Below the pieces are notes generated by a model, which was given only the letters and a program-made list of their open reading frames with translations, had not been told where the DNA came from and made no database searches. A DNA stretch of 64,000 nucleotides, taken from Paenibacillus cellulositrophicus. Its GTDB lineage: Bacteria > Bacillota > Bacilli > Paenibacillales > Paenibacillaceae. This document shows positions 33,683-42,617 of this stretch, piece after piece (positions within the stretch are counted from its first letter, which is position 1; every line of letters begins with the position of its first letter). The stretch lies in NCBI RefSeq assembly GCF_009363095.1, contig NZ_CP045296.1, positions 806,001 through 870,000 on the forward strand. Direction: 5' to 3'. A program made the translations under genes and the position numbers.

Positions 33683-33696
33683 AGAAAACGGTTACA
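33683..33696 (+). promoter_or_regulatory. cre-like site before the first Gfo/Idh gene
   Basis: AGAAAACGGTTACA matches the CcpA core except at the first base. It is in the 168-base gap after the permease, about 53 bases before the dehydrogenase. Second such site in the cluster. Confidence 0.35.
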
Positions 33697-33748
33697 GATC
33701 TTCTAATTGTGGAGCAACGAATGAATAACGGGTGAAAGGGATGAGGAA

Positions 33749-34855
33749 ATGGCGGTCAAAATCGGAATCGTCGGCATGAATGGAATCGGGAATAACCACG
33801 CTAATTGTTATAAGGACGACGAATTGGCGGATGTTGTAGCGGTATGCGACGTCGTTCGGGAACGCGCGGATGCCGCTGCGGAGAGATACGGCGTCAAAGC
33901 CTATTACAGCTTGAAGGACATGATCGAGAACGAGCCGGATTTGCAGGTCGTGGACATTACGACCGGAGGGATCGATAACGGAAGCTGGCATTTCGAACCG
34001 GCGATGGAAGCGATCGGTTACGGCAAGCATGTGCTCGTCGAAAAGCCGCTGTGCAATGATGTCCGCGAAGGCCGCGAACTGGTGGCCTTCGCTGAGAAGC
34101 AGAAGGTGTATCTCGGATGCAACCTGAATCATTATTTCACCGCCCCTGCCGAGAAGGCGAGGGCTTACATGGACGGCGGAGAAATCGGCGAGCTTGTGTA
34201 CTGCCTCGCCAAAATGGGCTTCAACGGCGGCGAAGCGAATTATGCTCCCGCCGGCTCAGCGAAAATAAGCGGACATCCGTATTTTCACATGCGGGCGTTT
34301 CTGACGCATCCGTTTAGTGTAATGCGGCATTTCTGCGGGGATATCACCCACATTCAAACGTTCTCGGACCGGCCGGGGTTCCGCCGCAGCGCCGGTGACG
34401 TGATGGTGTCCATCAACAGCATTCATGTCAAGTTTGCGAACGGCGGAGTCGGGTATCTGCTGAGCCAGCGGGGCGATGCGGTGTATGGGATCGGCGGCTG
34501 GTGGAGCCTGGAGGTGGCTGGATCCAAGGGGACCTTCTGCATCGAAAATTGCGTCGAGAAGGTTTCATTCTGGAAAGCGGAGAAGGGCATCGCTGCGATC
34601 AGCGTTCAACCGGAGCCGGTCGTCACCGATTTCGGCACTAACGATTTTAACCGGACGTTCAACAACCGGCTGCACGCCTTCCTGGAGGATGTAGAGAACA
34701 AAGTGTCTCAGGACCAGCTGCGCGCCAGCGGCCGCGATGCACTGGCCGTATTGGAATACGTACATGCGGTTCAGGAGTCCTACGAACTCGGCGGTGAAGT
34801 CGTTCGGCCGCATCCGCTGCCGCCGCTGCATGGTGATCCGCTGTACTTGAAGTAA
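33749..34855 (+). CDS. Gfo/Idh/MocA family oxidoreductase
   Basis: A 368-residue NAD(P)-dependent sugar dehydrogenase. N-terminal Rossmann motif GIVGMNGIGNNHA, the EKPLCND motif whose Lys is catalytic, and a C-terminal sheet domain with HMRAFLTHPFSVMRHF. Members oxidise or reduce sugar hydroxyls, often as a first step or as an oxidative elimination pair. It sits directly upstream of a sugar isomerase/epimerase and the sulfatase-like genes, so it likely acts on the imported sugar. A paralogue is at 37165. Substrate unknown. Confidence 0.88.
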   Translation: MAVKIGIVGMNGIGNNHANCYKDDELADVVAVCDVVRERADAAAERYGVKAYYSLKDMIENEPDLQVVDITTGGIDNGSWHFEPAMEAIGYGKHVLVEKPLCNDVREGRELVAFAEKQKVYLGCNLNHYFTAPAEKARAYMDGGEIGELVYCLAKMGFNGGEANYAPAGSAKISGHPYFHMRAFLTHPFSVMRHFCGDITHIQTFSDRPGFRRSAGDVMVSINSIHVKFANGGVGYLLSQRGDAVYGIGGWWSLEVAGSKGTFCIENCVEKVSFWKAEKGIAAISVQPEPVVTDFGTNDFNRTFNNRLHAFLEDVENKVSQDQLRASGRDALAVLEYVHAVQESYELGGEVVRPHPLPPLHGDPLYLK

Positions 34856-34912
34856 GAAATCTGGATTATATCCATTATTCGAATATTCGAAGACCAAGGA
34901 GGAAAACCCGAG

Positions 34913-35716
34913 ATGATCAAGTTAGGGGTCAATTCCGTATTATTCAAGCATTTCAGCTTTGCGGAAGCGGCAAAGCAAATCGCACTCTGCGGTTACGACG
35001 GAGTCGAGATTGCCGCCATCCAGGGGATGTGCGAACATCTGGACCTTAGCCGCTGGAAGGAGCAGAAGAACGAGCTGCTCGAAATCGTACAAGAGAACGG
35101 CCTGTCCCTCCTTTCGACGGAAGTGGCATCGCTCGATGAGCAGCGGCTGCTTCCTGCATTCGAAGCGGCCGCCGAGATGAAGATCCCGATCGTGAACGTC
35201 GGTCCAGGGGGCAAGATGAATGTCGAAGAAGACCTCGCCGCATCGATCGATAAGCTGGCCAGTATGTCTGAGAAGGCAGCGTCATTTGGCGTAACGCTGT
35301 GCGTCAAAGCCCATGTAGGCAACGCGATCCACAATACGCCGACAACGCTGCGGGCCATGGAAGAGGTTCCATCTCCGGCGTTCGGCACTGATATGGACCC
35401 GAGCCATATTCACCGCGCCGGCGAGCAAGCCGAAGTGGCGCTTCCAGCCGTGTTAAATCGAGTGAAACACATCCATATCCGTGACTGCCTGGGGAAGGAA
35501 CAAGGCCCTGGTCCAATCGAACTGCAGGCGTGCGGAAGAGGAGACATCGATTTGTACGGGTACTGCAAAGCCATGGTCGACGGCGGATACGATGGCCCGG
35601 TCGTGTTAGAGGTCATCGGCGCTTCACCGGAGCATTCACTGGCGCAGGTATCCATCGTTGCGGCTGAGTCGTACGGCTACTTGAACGCGATCCTCAAGAA
35701 CTTGGGTGCGCGATAA
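34913..35716 (+). CDS. Sugar phosphate isomerase/epimerase (AP endonuclease 2 fold)
   Basis: A 267-residue TIM-barrel protein with metal-site segments IPIVNVGPGG, CVKAHVGN, FGTDMDPSHIHRAG and VVLEVIG. This xylose isomerase-like family includes hexulose epimerases, inosose dehydratase and 3-ketosugar enzymes, which often work next to Gfo/Idh dehydrogenases. AAGGAGG precedes the start. A 14-base palindrome, TTCGAATATTCGAA (34878-34891), lies in the preceding gap. The exact reaction is not predictable. Confidence 0.85.
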   Translation: MIKLGVNSVLFKHFSFAEAAKQIALCGYDGVEIAAIQGMCEHLDLSRWKEQKNELLEIVQENGLSLLSTEVASLDEQRLLPAFEAAAEMKIPIVNVGPGGKMNVEEDLAASIDKLASMSEKAASFGVTLCVKAHVGNAIHNTPTTLRAMEEVPSPAFGTDMDPSHIHRAGEQAEVALPAVLNRVKHIHIRDCLGKEQGPGPIELQACGRGDIDLYGYCKAMVDGGYDGPVVLEVIGASPEHSLAQVSIVAAESYGYLNAILKNLGAR

Positions 35717-35749
35717 ATCCATATTTGGTAAGGAGTGAACTCAATCGAC

Positions 35750-37168
35750 ATGAGCAACCGTAAGCGTAAGAATGAGCCTAAGCGTAAGCCAAACGTCATT
35801 ATTTTCGGCATCGACAGCCTTCGGCGCGATCATATGAGCTCCTATGGTTACGAAAAGCTGACGACCCCATATATCGACCGCGTAGCGAAGGATGGCGTCC
35901 TGTTCGAGAAGCATTTCAGTCCCAGCATTCCGACCACTCCGGCCTATGCGTCTATGCTGACAGGGATGGACGTATTCGGAACGGACGTCGTGGCGCTCCG
36001 CCATGAAGGCCCATTAGGCGATCATGTGCAGACTTTGGCCGAAACGCTGGGCGATCAAGGTTATAACACGACATGCATCGGTTTCACCGGCAACCCGTCC
36101 TCGCGCGGATTCGAGACGTATCTGGATTACGAGGCTTGGCAGCCCGATGAGACGGGAAGAACGCCCAAAGCGCAAAATCTGAACGAAGTGGCCGTACCGG
36201 AGCTGGAACGTTTGGCTGCGGACAACAAACCGTTCTTCCTCTTTTTGCGGCACATGGATCCTCATTCTCCTTACTTGCCGCCCGCGCCGTATGAACGAAT
36301 GTTCTACGGCAGTGACGAAAAGGATCCCGGCAACCGCTCCATGGAACCGGTCTACGCGTTCAAACCGTTTGCCGACTTTTTGAAATCATGGATTCCGGAA
36401 GGCGTCACCGACCAGGAATACGTCACCGCGCAGTATGACGGGGCCGTCGCCTATATGGATGCCTGCATTCAAACCATTTTTGCCAAGCTCAGCGCGATGG
36501 GCCTGGAGGATGACACGCTTGTGATCATCACCGCCGATCACGGAGAGACGCTGTATGAGCACGACTGTTATTTCGACCATCATGGGATGTACGACTGCAC
36601 GTTGGTCGTCCCGCTCATCATCAAGTTTCCTGGCCGCGTGCCGGCCGGTAAGCGGGTATCAGACGTCACGGTCATTTCGGACGTGATGCCGACGGTTCTG
36701 GATCTCCTTGAGCTTCCCGTGGAGACGAAGTTCGACGGTCGCAGTCTGCGAAAGACGATCGCTGGCGAAGAGCGGGACCGGATCAGCGAATTTTATATCA
36801 CCGAGTGCACTTGGATGCGCAAGCATGGCTGGCGCACACCGGAATGGAAGCTGATCCGGGCGCTTGAACCGGATTTCCATTTCAAGCCTGAGGTGGAGCT
36901 GTATAATCTCATTCTCGATCCCGAAGAAAATCATAATGTCGCGGAGCAGGAGCCGGATGTCGTTGCGCTGCTTACGAAACGGATGGAGGATCACATTGCC
37001 AGGAGAGAGCAGGAGACCCAAAGAGTCAACCCGATCTATACCAATTTGAATTGGCATGGAACAGGCAAGAAATTCACCTCGTCCCAGGAAGTATATGATT
37101 CCCTTCACATCGGTTCCATCAAAAAGGCGCGTTCGCTGCAGGCGAAGGAAAAGGCGGAATCCCGATGA
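35750..37168 (+). CDS. Sulfatase-family hydrolase with Thr at the nucleophile position
   Basis: A 472-residue alkaline-phosphatase-superfamily protein with sulfatase features: GIDSLRRDHMSSYGY metal site, HMDPHSPY, ITADHGETLYEHD second metal site and the C-terminal ELYNLILDPEENHN. The formylglycine motif C-x-P-x-R is replaced by TTPAY (Thr62 to Tyr66), so it cannot form formylglycine by the usual route. Thr is the nucleophile in related phosphodiesterases and phosphoethanolamine transferases. No signal peptide. I chose ATG 35750 over GTG 35735, which abuts the ribosome site. It overlaps the next gene by four bases. Confidence 0.85.
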   Translation: MSNRKRKNEPKRKPNVIIFGIDSLRRDHMSSYGYEKLTTPYIDRVAKDGVLFEKHFSPSIPTTPAYASMLTGMDVFGTDVVALRHEGPLGDHVQTLAETLGDQGYNTTCIGFTGNPSSRGFETYLDYEAWQPDETGRTPKAQNLNEVAVPELERLAADNKPFFLFLRHMDPHSPYLPPAPYERMFYGSDEKDPGNRSMEPVYAFKPFADFLKSWIPEGVTDQEYVTAQYDGAVAYMDACIQTIFAKLSAMGLEDDTLVIITADHGETLYEHDCYFDHHGMYDCTLVVPLIIKFPGRVPAGKRVSDVTVISDVMPTVLDLLELPVETKFDGRSLRKTIAGEERDRISEFYITECTWMRKHGWRTPEWKLIRALEPDFHFKPEVELYNLILDPEENHNVAEQEPDVVALLTKRMEDHIARREQETQRVNPIYTNLNWHGTGKKFTSSQEVYDSLHIGSIKKARSLQAKEKAESR

Positions 37169-38169
37169 TCAGGGTTGCTGTCGTCGGTGTGAATCATATT
37201 GGCAAGATTCACTGCCGGGCATACAAGCAGCACCCGGATACGGAGCTAGTCGCCGTATGCGACCTTATGCCGGACCGCGCTGAAGCGGCGGGACTCGAGC
37301 ATGGCGTTCCTTTCTATACGGATCTGCGTGAACTTCTCGCCGCAGAATCTGTGGATATGGTGGCCGTGGCGACGGCGGGAGTTGAGAAAGGGAGCCATCA
37401 TTTCGAGCCTGCCGTTATCGCGATCGAAGCAGGAAAAGACGTGCTCGTCGAGAAACCAATATCGAACCGGATCGAAGAGGCCCGCAGCATGGTCGCCCTC
37501 GCCCGGGAAAAAGGCGTAAGGCTAGCCTGCAACCTGAATCACCGCTTTACACCTGCTGCGTACAAAGCTAAGGAACTCATCGAACAAGGGAAGCTTGGTT
37601 CCATGCTGTATATGAACATGCGGCTAACCATTTCGAACCGGCAGGAGGATACGGAGTGGCTGCACATGCGTGCGCTGCATCCGCATTCCATCGACGTCAT
37701 GCGCTACTTCGCTGGCGACGTGAAGCGGGTGCAGGCATTCATGACGAAAGCGCCGGGGCGGAATTCGTGGTCGACCGTTTCGGTCAACATGGAGTTCGAT
37801 TCAGGAGCAGTCGGTCATCTAACCGGCAGTTACGACGCCTCCATGCGCCACCCGATCGAGTTCTGTGAAGCGGCCGGCACCGCAGGCCGGATCGTCATCG
37901 ACAACGTCTATGAGAGCATGACGTATTATCCGCATCAATCGGATGAACTTACGGTGCTGCGCAATCCATTGTTCGGCGGGATGCAGGGGTTTGATGACAC
38001 ATTCAAGCACCGGATCAACCGCTTTATCGAACAGATCAAGGGAGGAGCTTCCCCCGAAGACATCGAGGCTTCAGGCTCGGATGCGCTCGCCGCACAGGAA
38101 GTCATCGAAGCGGCTATCCGATCGCATCAGTCCGGCGGAATACCCGTAGAGGTGCCGACCAGCCCATAA
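37165..38169 (+). CDS. Gfo/Idh/MocA family oxidoreductase (second copy)
   Basis: A 334-residue NAD(P)-dependent dehydrogenase: VAVVGVNHIGKIHC at the N-terminus, VEKPISN with the catalytic Lys, and LNHRFTPAAYKAKELI. It is clearly homologous to the product of 33749 but shorter at the C-terminus, so probably a functional partner rather than a recent duplicate. ATGA overlap with the sulfatase-like gene suggests coupling. Two such enzymes in one pathway often perform an oxidation and a later reduction around a 3-keto intermediate. Confidence 0.88.
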   Translation: MIRVAVVGVNHIGKIHCRAYKQHPDTELVAVCDLMPDRAEAAGLEHGVPFYTDLRELLAAESVDMVAVATAGVEKGSHHFEPAVIAIEAGKDVLVEKPISNRIEEARSMVALAREKGVRLACNLNHRFTPAAYKAKELIEQGKLGSMLYMNMRLTISNRQEDTEWLHMRALHPHSIDVMRYFAGDVKRVQAFMTKAPGRNSWSTVSVNMEFDSGAVGHLTGSYDASMRHPIEFCEAAGTAGRIVIDNVYESMTYYPHQSDELTVLRNPLFGGMQGFDDTFKHRINRFIEQIKGGASPEDIEASGSDALAAQEVIEAAIRSHQSGGIPVEVPTSP

Positions 38170-38186
38170 GCAGGAGGTACTTAAGG

Positions 38187-38741
38187 ATGAATATAAGGCA
38201 GGAAGAGAAAGGAACGGTATTATGGTTTACCGGCCTTTCGGGTGCCGGCAAAACGACGACGGCCCGTTATGTGGCGAATGAACTGCTGCAGCGGGGAGTC
38301 CGCGCAGAGCTGCTGGACGGCGACGAGCTGCGGGAAACGATTTGCAAAGGCCTCGGGTTCAGCCGTGAGGAGCGGTTTGAGAACATTAAAAGAATCGCCT
38401 ACGTCTCTAAGCTCCTTGCCCGTAACGGGGTCCATGTGCTCGTATCCGCCATCACGCCATATGCTGAAATGAGAGACTACGCAAGGCAAGAAATTCCGGG
38501 TTTCGTCGAAGTGTATGTTAAATGTCCTTTGGAGGAATGCGAGCGGCGTGACGTGAAGGGCCTGTATGCCAAAGCAAGGCGGGGAGAGGTGAAGCATTTC
38601 ACCGGAATATCCGACCCTTACGACATCCCATCCAATCCCGACATCACGATTTGCACATCATCCCATTCGCTTCAGCACAACAGCGATCAGATTCTATCCT
38701 GGCTGAATCGCAGGGCACCGCTAAAAAAGGCAGCTCCTTAG
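38187..38741 (+). CDS. cysC: Adenylylsulfate (APS) kinase
   Basis: A 184-residue kinase with Walker A GLSGAGKTT, LDGDELRETICKGLGFS, the RFENIKRIAYVSKLL helix, and FTGISDPYDIP near the end, all typical of APS kinase, which makes PAPS from APS and ATP. CysC is normally with sulfate-assimilation or sulfotransferase genes; here it lies between a Gfo/Idh dehydrogenase and a sulfatase-like gene, with no ATP sulfurylase or sulfotransferase in view. It may recycle sulfate, or phosphorylate a different substrate. GGAGG precedes the ATG. Confidence 0.85.
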   Translation: MNIRQEEKGTVLWFTGLSGAGKTTTARYVANELLQRGVRAELLDGDELRETICKGLGFSREERFENIKRIAYVSKLLARNGVHVLVSAITPYAEMRDYARQEIPGFVEVYVKCPLEECERRDVKGLYAKARRGEVKHFTGISDPYDIPSNPDITICTSSHSLQHNSDQILSWLNRRAPLKKAAP

Positions 38742-38755
38742 GAGGACTAAGACGG

Positions 38756-40174
38756 ATGAAAATCATTATGATTTCGCTGGATACGCTTCGCGCTTCCCGG
38801 TTAAGCGGGTATGGTTACACCAAGCCGACGAGTCCGCATATGGACCGGATTGCCGCCCAGGGCGTTCTTTTCGAACGGGCGTACGCCGCCGATATTCCGA
38901 CCGAAGTGGCGCATACCGGGATTTTCACGGGCAAAATCGGACTCACAACAGGCGTTGTATCGCATGGTTCCGAGCTGGCTCACCTGCCAAAGTCGGTGCC
39001 ATGGCTGCCAACAATGCTGCGAAGCGCCGGATTCACGACCTCGGCGGTAGACAATTTGTATCAATTGAAGGAATGGTTCGCCAGAGGTTACCGCTATTAT
39101 ACGAACAGCGTCGGCGGCAACCGCTGGATCGACGGCGTGACGGTCAACGAGCTGGCATTCCCGTGGATTGAGGCGCATCGGGAGGAGAATTTTTTTCTGT
39201 TCCTCCATTACTGGGATGCACACACGCCTTATTTGCCGCCGGCAGACTATATTCCCGAATTTTACGACAGCGGCCGTGATCCCTATGATCCGGCCAACCG
39301 CAGCATGGAGCGGGCGTATAATCATCCGGCGTATCCTTTTTTTAAACACCACCACTACGATCTGGTCGGTCCGGTAACGGACAGTGCTTATTATGATGCG
39401 CTCTATGACGCCGAAATCCGGTATTTGGACGACCGGTTGAAGGAGCTGGACGACCATCTGGCAAAACTGGGAATTGCCGAGGATACCCTGCTGATTCTAT
39501 TCGGGGATCATGGGGAAAGCCTGACGGAGCACGATATATATTGGGACCACTGCGGACTGTATGAACCGACCGTCCATGTACCACTTATCATGCGTTGGCC
39601 GGGCAGAATTTCTGCAGGAAAGAGAGTGCATGGGCTGGTTCAGCAGGTAGACCTGCTGCCGACCATTCTGGAGTCGATCCGCCAAGAGCTCCCTTCACAT
39701 ATTAACCTTGCTCCGCTAGCAGATCCTATTGGGTTGGACGGCAAAAGTTTATGGCCGGCGATTCGAGGAGAAGCCGAGGGGACAGCGGAGAAAGTATTCT
39801 TGAGCGAATGTGCTTGGCAGGCGGCCAGAGCCATCCGGACACCGAGGTACAAGTTCATCCGAACGTACGATGCTGGACCGTTTACCCGTCCGCCAAGGGA
39901 ACTGTATGATCTGATTGCCGACCCCGCGGAGAACGACAATCTGGCGGATCAGCTTCCGGAGCTCGCCGATCAATTCGAACAGGAAATCGGCGAATGGGTC
40001 AGCAGCAAGCTCGGCGGCCGCGAGGACCCGATGATGCGGCAGCTTGCTGAGGCGGGGCTGCCTTTCCGGAGACGGATCGAGCAAATTCTGTCCGCTTCCG
40101 GCATGAGCTGGGACGAATGGCAGCGGGATCCGCGGCGGGAGCGGTTTGATCAGGCAGCCTCGTCCTGCCATTAA
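38756..40174 (+). CDS. Second sulfatase-family hydrolase with Thr at the nucleophile position
   Basis: A 472-residue paralogue of the 35750 product: ISLDTLRASRLSGYGY, HYWDAHTPYLPP, LFGDHGESLTEHD and ELYDLIADPAENDN. The formylglycine site reads TEVAH (Thr49 to His53), keeping neither the Cys/Ser nor the Pro and Arg of C-x-P-x-R. The metal ligands look intact, so an active phosphatase- or phosphodiesterase-like enzyme is plausible. GGAGG precedes ATG 38756. The frame extends upstream inside cysC with no ribosome site. Cytoplasmic by sequence. Confidence 0.84.
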   Translation: MKIIMISLDTLRASRLSGYGYTKPTSPHMDRIAAQGVLFERAYAADIPTEVAHTGIFTGKIGLTTGVVSHGSELAHLPKSVPWLPTMLRSAGFTTSAVDNLYQLKEWFARGYRYYTNSVGGNRWIDGVTVNELAFPWIEAHREENFFLFLHYWDAHTPYLPPADYIPEFYDSGRDPYDPANRSMERAYNHPAYPFFKHHHYDLVGPVTDSAYYDALYDAEIRYLDDRLKELDDHLAKLGIAEDTLLILFGDHGESLTEHDIYWDHCGLYEPTVHVPLIMRWPGRISAGKRVHGLVQQVDLLPTILESIRQELPSHINLAPLADPIGLDGKSLWPAIRGEAEGTAEKVFLSECAWQAARAIRTPRYKFIRTYDAGPFTRPPRELYDLIADPAENDNLADQLPELADQFEQEIGEWVSSKLGGREDPMMRQLAEAGLPFRRRIEQILSASGMSWDEWQRDPRRERFDQAASSCH

Positions 40175-40204
40175 CGGTTAACGGTCAGAAGGAGGTGCTG
40201 CTGC

Positions 40205-41092
40205 ATGCAGGAAATTCTCAATAGCCGGGGCTTTATGAAGGAAGAATTTCCGTTCTGGATCACACGGACCGAGCAGGGATCGCTTGCCGAGCATGGGCAT
40301 GAATTCGTCGAGCTCGTCTATGTTGTGAAGGGAAAAGGGAGTCATATCTTTCAAGGAACGCGTTATGACATCCGGGCAGGGGACGTGTTCATTATCAACC
40401 CGGGCGAGATACATGCCTATGACGTGGAGCAAGGCGAGAAGATGGAAATCATCAACTGTCTGTTCATGCCGTCCTTCATATCGGACGCGCTGCTCAGGGA
40501 GCTGGAGATTACCACTTCGATGGATTACTTCTATGTGCATCCTTTCCTGAAGCATGACGTCCGTTTCAATCATCATTTAAACCTGCTCGGACAGGAAGCG
40601 GCTTCCGTCCTTACGCTGCTTGACAGCATGATCCGGGAAATCGGAGCGCGTGTCCTGGGGCATACGACGGTGATCAAGCTTCAGCTGGTGGAGCTGCTGG
40701 TGCTCCTCTCTCGATATTACGCGCTAATGCACAGTCGCAAAAGCTATGCTTCGCCGCGCCAGCTGGACCGGGTGATGACAGCCCGTCGGATCTACGGTTA
40801 TTTGGAGCGCAGCTTCGATAAAAAAATTACGCTCCAATCCCTTTCCGGTTTATTTAACGTCAGTACCCGCCAGCTTAACCGCATCATGAGGGAAGAATTC
40901 CACAAGAGCGTATTCGACGTCCTCCATGAAATCCGGATTGAACGGGCCAAGCGGATGCTGGCCGAATCGGACGAGAAGGTGATTGCCGTGGCCGCCAGCG
41001 TCGGCTATGACGATCCGTCGTTCTTCAGCAGGCTCTTCGTGCGGCATGCCGGCTGCTCACCGAGCGAGTTCAGGAGCGGTGCACATGCGTAA
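40205..41092 (+). CDS. AraC family regulator with cupin sensor domain
   Basis: A 295-residue regulator: N-terminal cupin barrel (HGHEFVELVYVVKGKGSHIF, FIINPGEIHAYD) that would bind a sugar, and a C-terminal AraC HTH pair (ITLQSLSGLFNVSTRQLNRIM, VIAVAASVGYDDPSFFSRLF). It lies between sulfatase-family genes, starts after GGAGGTG, and its end overlaps the third sulfatase by eight bases. It is a second, local regulator in addition to the YesM/YesN system. Confidence 0.88.
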   Translation: MQEILNSRGFMKEEFPFWITRTEQGSLAEHGHEFVELVYVVKGKGSHIFQGTRYDIRAGDVFIINPGEIHAYDVEQGEKMEIINCLFMPSFISDALLRELEITTSMDYFYVHPFLKHDVRFNHHLNLLGQEAASVLTLLDSMIREIGARVLGHTTVIKLQLVELLVLLSRYYALMHSRKSYASPRQLDRVMTARRIYGYLERSFDKKITLQSLSGLFNVSTRQLNRIMREEFHKSVFDVLHEIRIERAKRMLAESDEKVIAVAASVGYDDPSFFSRLFVRHAGCSPSEFRSGAHA

Positions 41093-42524
41093 TCAGCGTC
41101 CCAATGTACTGCTGATCACCGCGGACCAGCTTCGATACGACTGCGTGGGCTACAGTCGTAAGCATCCGGTCCGCACGCCAAATTTGGACCGGCTGGCTGC
41201 AGATGGCGCAGCGTTCTCGCATGCGTACTCCGTCCTGCCGGTCTGCTGCCCGGCGCGGCAGTCCCTGCTTCATGGCAGACGGCCGGAGACGTTTGGCGCC
41301 TTGTGGAACTACAGCGGGGCGCTTCCCGTTGCGGCGCTGCCTCCTGACGCCTACACCTGGGCGAGGACGCTTGCAGAGAACGGGTATTCCTGTTCCTACT
41401 TGGGGAAATGGGGTGTGAATCCCGATTACGATGCGACAGCCTACGGATATCATTCGTATCTCGGTGAAGCGGAGTACGACGAATATGCCAAGAAGAAGTA
41501 CCCGGACGTGCATTTTACAAACGGATACTTCGGCGAAAGTAATCCCATTCCGCTGGAAGACGCAAAGACGCATTGGTTTGCAGACCGTGCAGCCGAGGAA
41601 CTGGCACGCCTTCAATCCAGCGGGAAGCCTTGGCATATGGCACTTCATTTCTCCGAACCGCACCTGCCGTGCCGGCCGTCCGCGCCGTTTGCCGACATGT
41701 ACGACCCTGCAGGCGTGCCGGAGTGGGAAGGATTCAGGGATTCATTGGCGGGCAAGCCGTACATCCAGCGGCAGCAGCGGCTCAGCTGGGGCGTGGAGCA
41801 TTTTACATGGGATGACTGGGCGCCCATTGTTGCGCGTTACTACGGGTTGATCAGTCAGCTTGACGATGCCATCGGCAAGGTGCTGGACGTGCTGGAACGC
41901 ACAGGAGCCGCAGAGAATACGATGGTCATCTTTACCGCCGACCATGGCGACATGTGCGGTTCGCACGGCATGATGGATAAGCATTATATTTTATATGACG
42001 ACGTCGTCCGTGTGCCGCTCATCATTCGTTGGTCCGGTGTTCGGCATCCCGCGCAAACCTGCGATGATTTCGTGTATAATTTTCTGGATCTGCCTCCGAC
42101 GTTACTGTCCATCCTGGGACTAGAGTTATGTAACCCCGGCCATCTGCAGGGGAAATCGCTGCTTCCGCTGCTTGCCGGTGAGGGACTGACTGAGCCGTGG
42201 CGGGACGCGGTTATATCCACATACAACGGCCAGCAGTTCGGCCTGTATACGCAGCGTATGATCCGGACCAGGCAGTGGAAATACATCTGGAATCCAACGG
42301 ATATCGACGAATTGTATCAGCTGCAATCTGATCCCGGCGAGCTGAATAATGTCGTCAGCGAAGCGGAGCATGCCGGCATCCTTCAAGAACTTCGCGCTCG
42401 GCTGTATCATCAGCTAAAGGCGGACGGGGATGCGCTCGTCTCGAACCAGTGGATGCAGAGGCAGCTGCTGGGCGGCGCCAAGCTGAACGATATCCAGCGG
42501 ACGACCGGATCGCTTAAAGGGTAG
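41085..42524 (+). CDS. Formylglycine-dependent sulfatase
   Basis: A 479-residue sulfatase. The N-terminal metal site is ITADQLRYDCVGY. The cysteine-type formylglycine motif is complete: Cys54-Cys-Pro-Ala-Arg58 followed by QSLLHG. HFSEPHLPC and FTADHGDMCGSHG complete the core, and ELYQLQSDPGELNN the C-terminus. It should remove sulfate esters from a sugar once matured by a formylglycine-generating or anaerobic maturase, neither of which is in the window. No signal peptide, so it acts on imported sugars. GGAG precedes ATG 41085, inside the end of the AraC gene. Confidence 0.9.
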   Translation: MRNQRPNVLLITADQLRYDCVGYSRKHPVRTPNLDRLAADGAAFSHAYSVLPVCCPARQSLLHGRRPETFGALWNYSGALPVAALPPDAYTWARTLAENGYSCSYLGKWGVNPDYDATAYGYHSYLGEAEYDEYAKKKYPDVHFTNGYFGESNPIPLEDAKTHWFADRAAEELARLQSSGKPWHMALHFSEPHLPCRPSAPFADMYDPAGVPEWEGFRDSLAGKPYIQRQQRLSWGVEHFTWDDWAPIVARYYGLISQLDDAIGKVLDVLERTGAAENTMVIFTADHGDMCGSHGMMDKHYILYDDVVRVPLIIRWSGVRHPAQTCDDFVYNFLDLPPTLLSILGLELCNPGHLQGKSLLPLLAGEGLTEPWRDAVISTYNGQQFGLYTQRMIRTRQWKYIWNPTDIDELYQLQSDPGELNNVVSEAEHAGILQELRARLYHQLKADGDALVSNQWMQRQLLGGAKLNDIQRTTGSLKG

Positions 42525-42537
42525 CTTTTTTCCCATC

Positions 42538-42588
42538 CTCCCAATGAAAAGACCTGTACGGCTCAGGTCGGTCATTCGGGAGCTTTTT
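42538..42588 (+). terminator. Terminator of the sulfatase cluster
   Basis: Long hairpin: CTCCCAATGA with TCATTCGGGAG outside, GACCTG with CAGGTC inside, then CTTTTT. Confidence 0.8.
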
Positions 42589-42617
42589 GCGTTCCCCAAA
42601 TAAATTCTGCAGCCCGT

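Noticed and set aside
34878..34891. Palindrome TTCGAATATTCGAA between two catabolic genes
   Set aside because: Perfect but short and AT-rich; no second copy seen in the window, so not reported as an operator.
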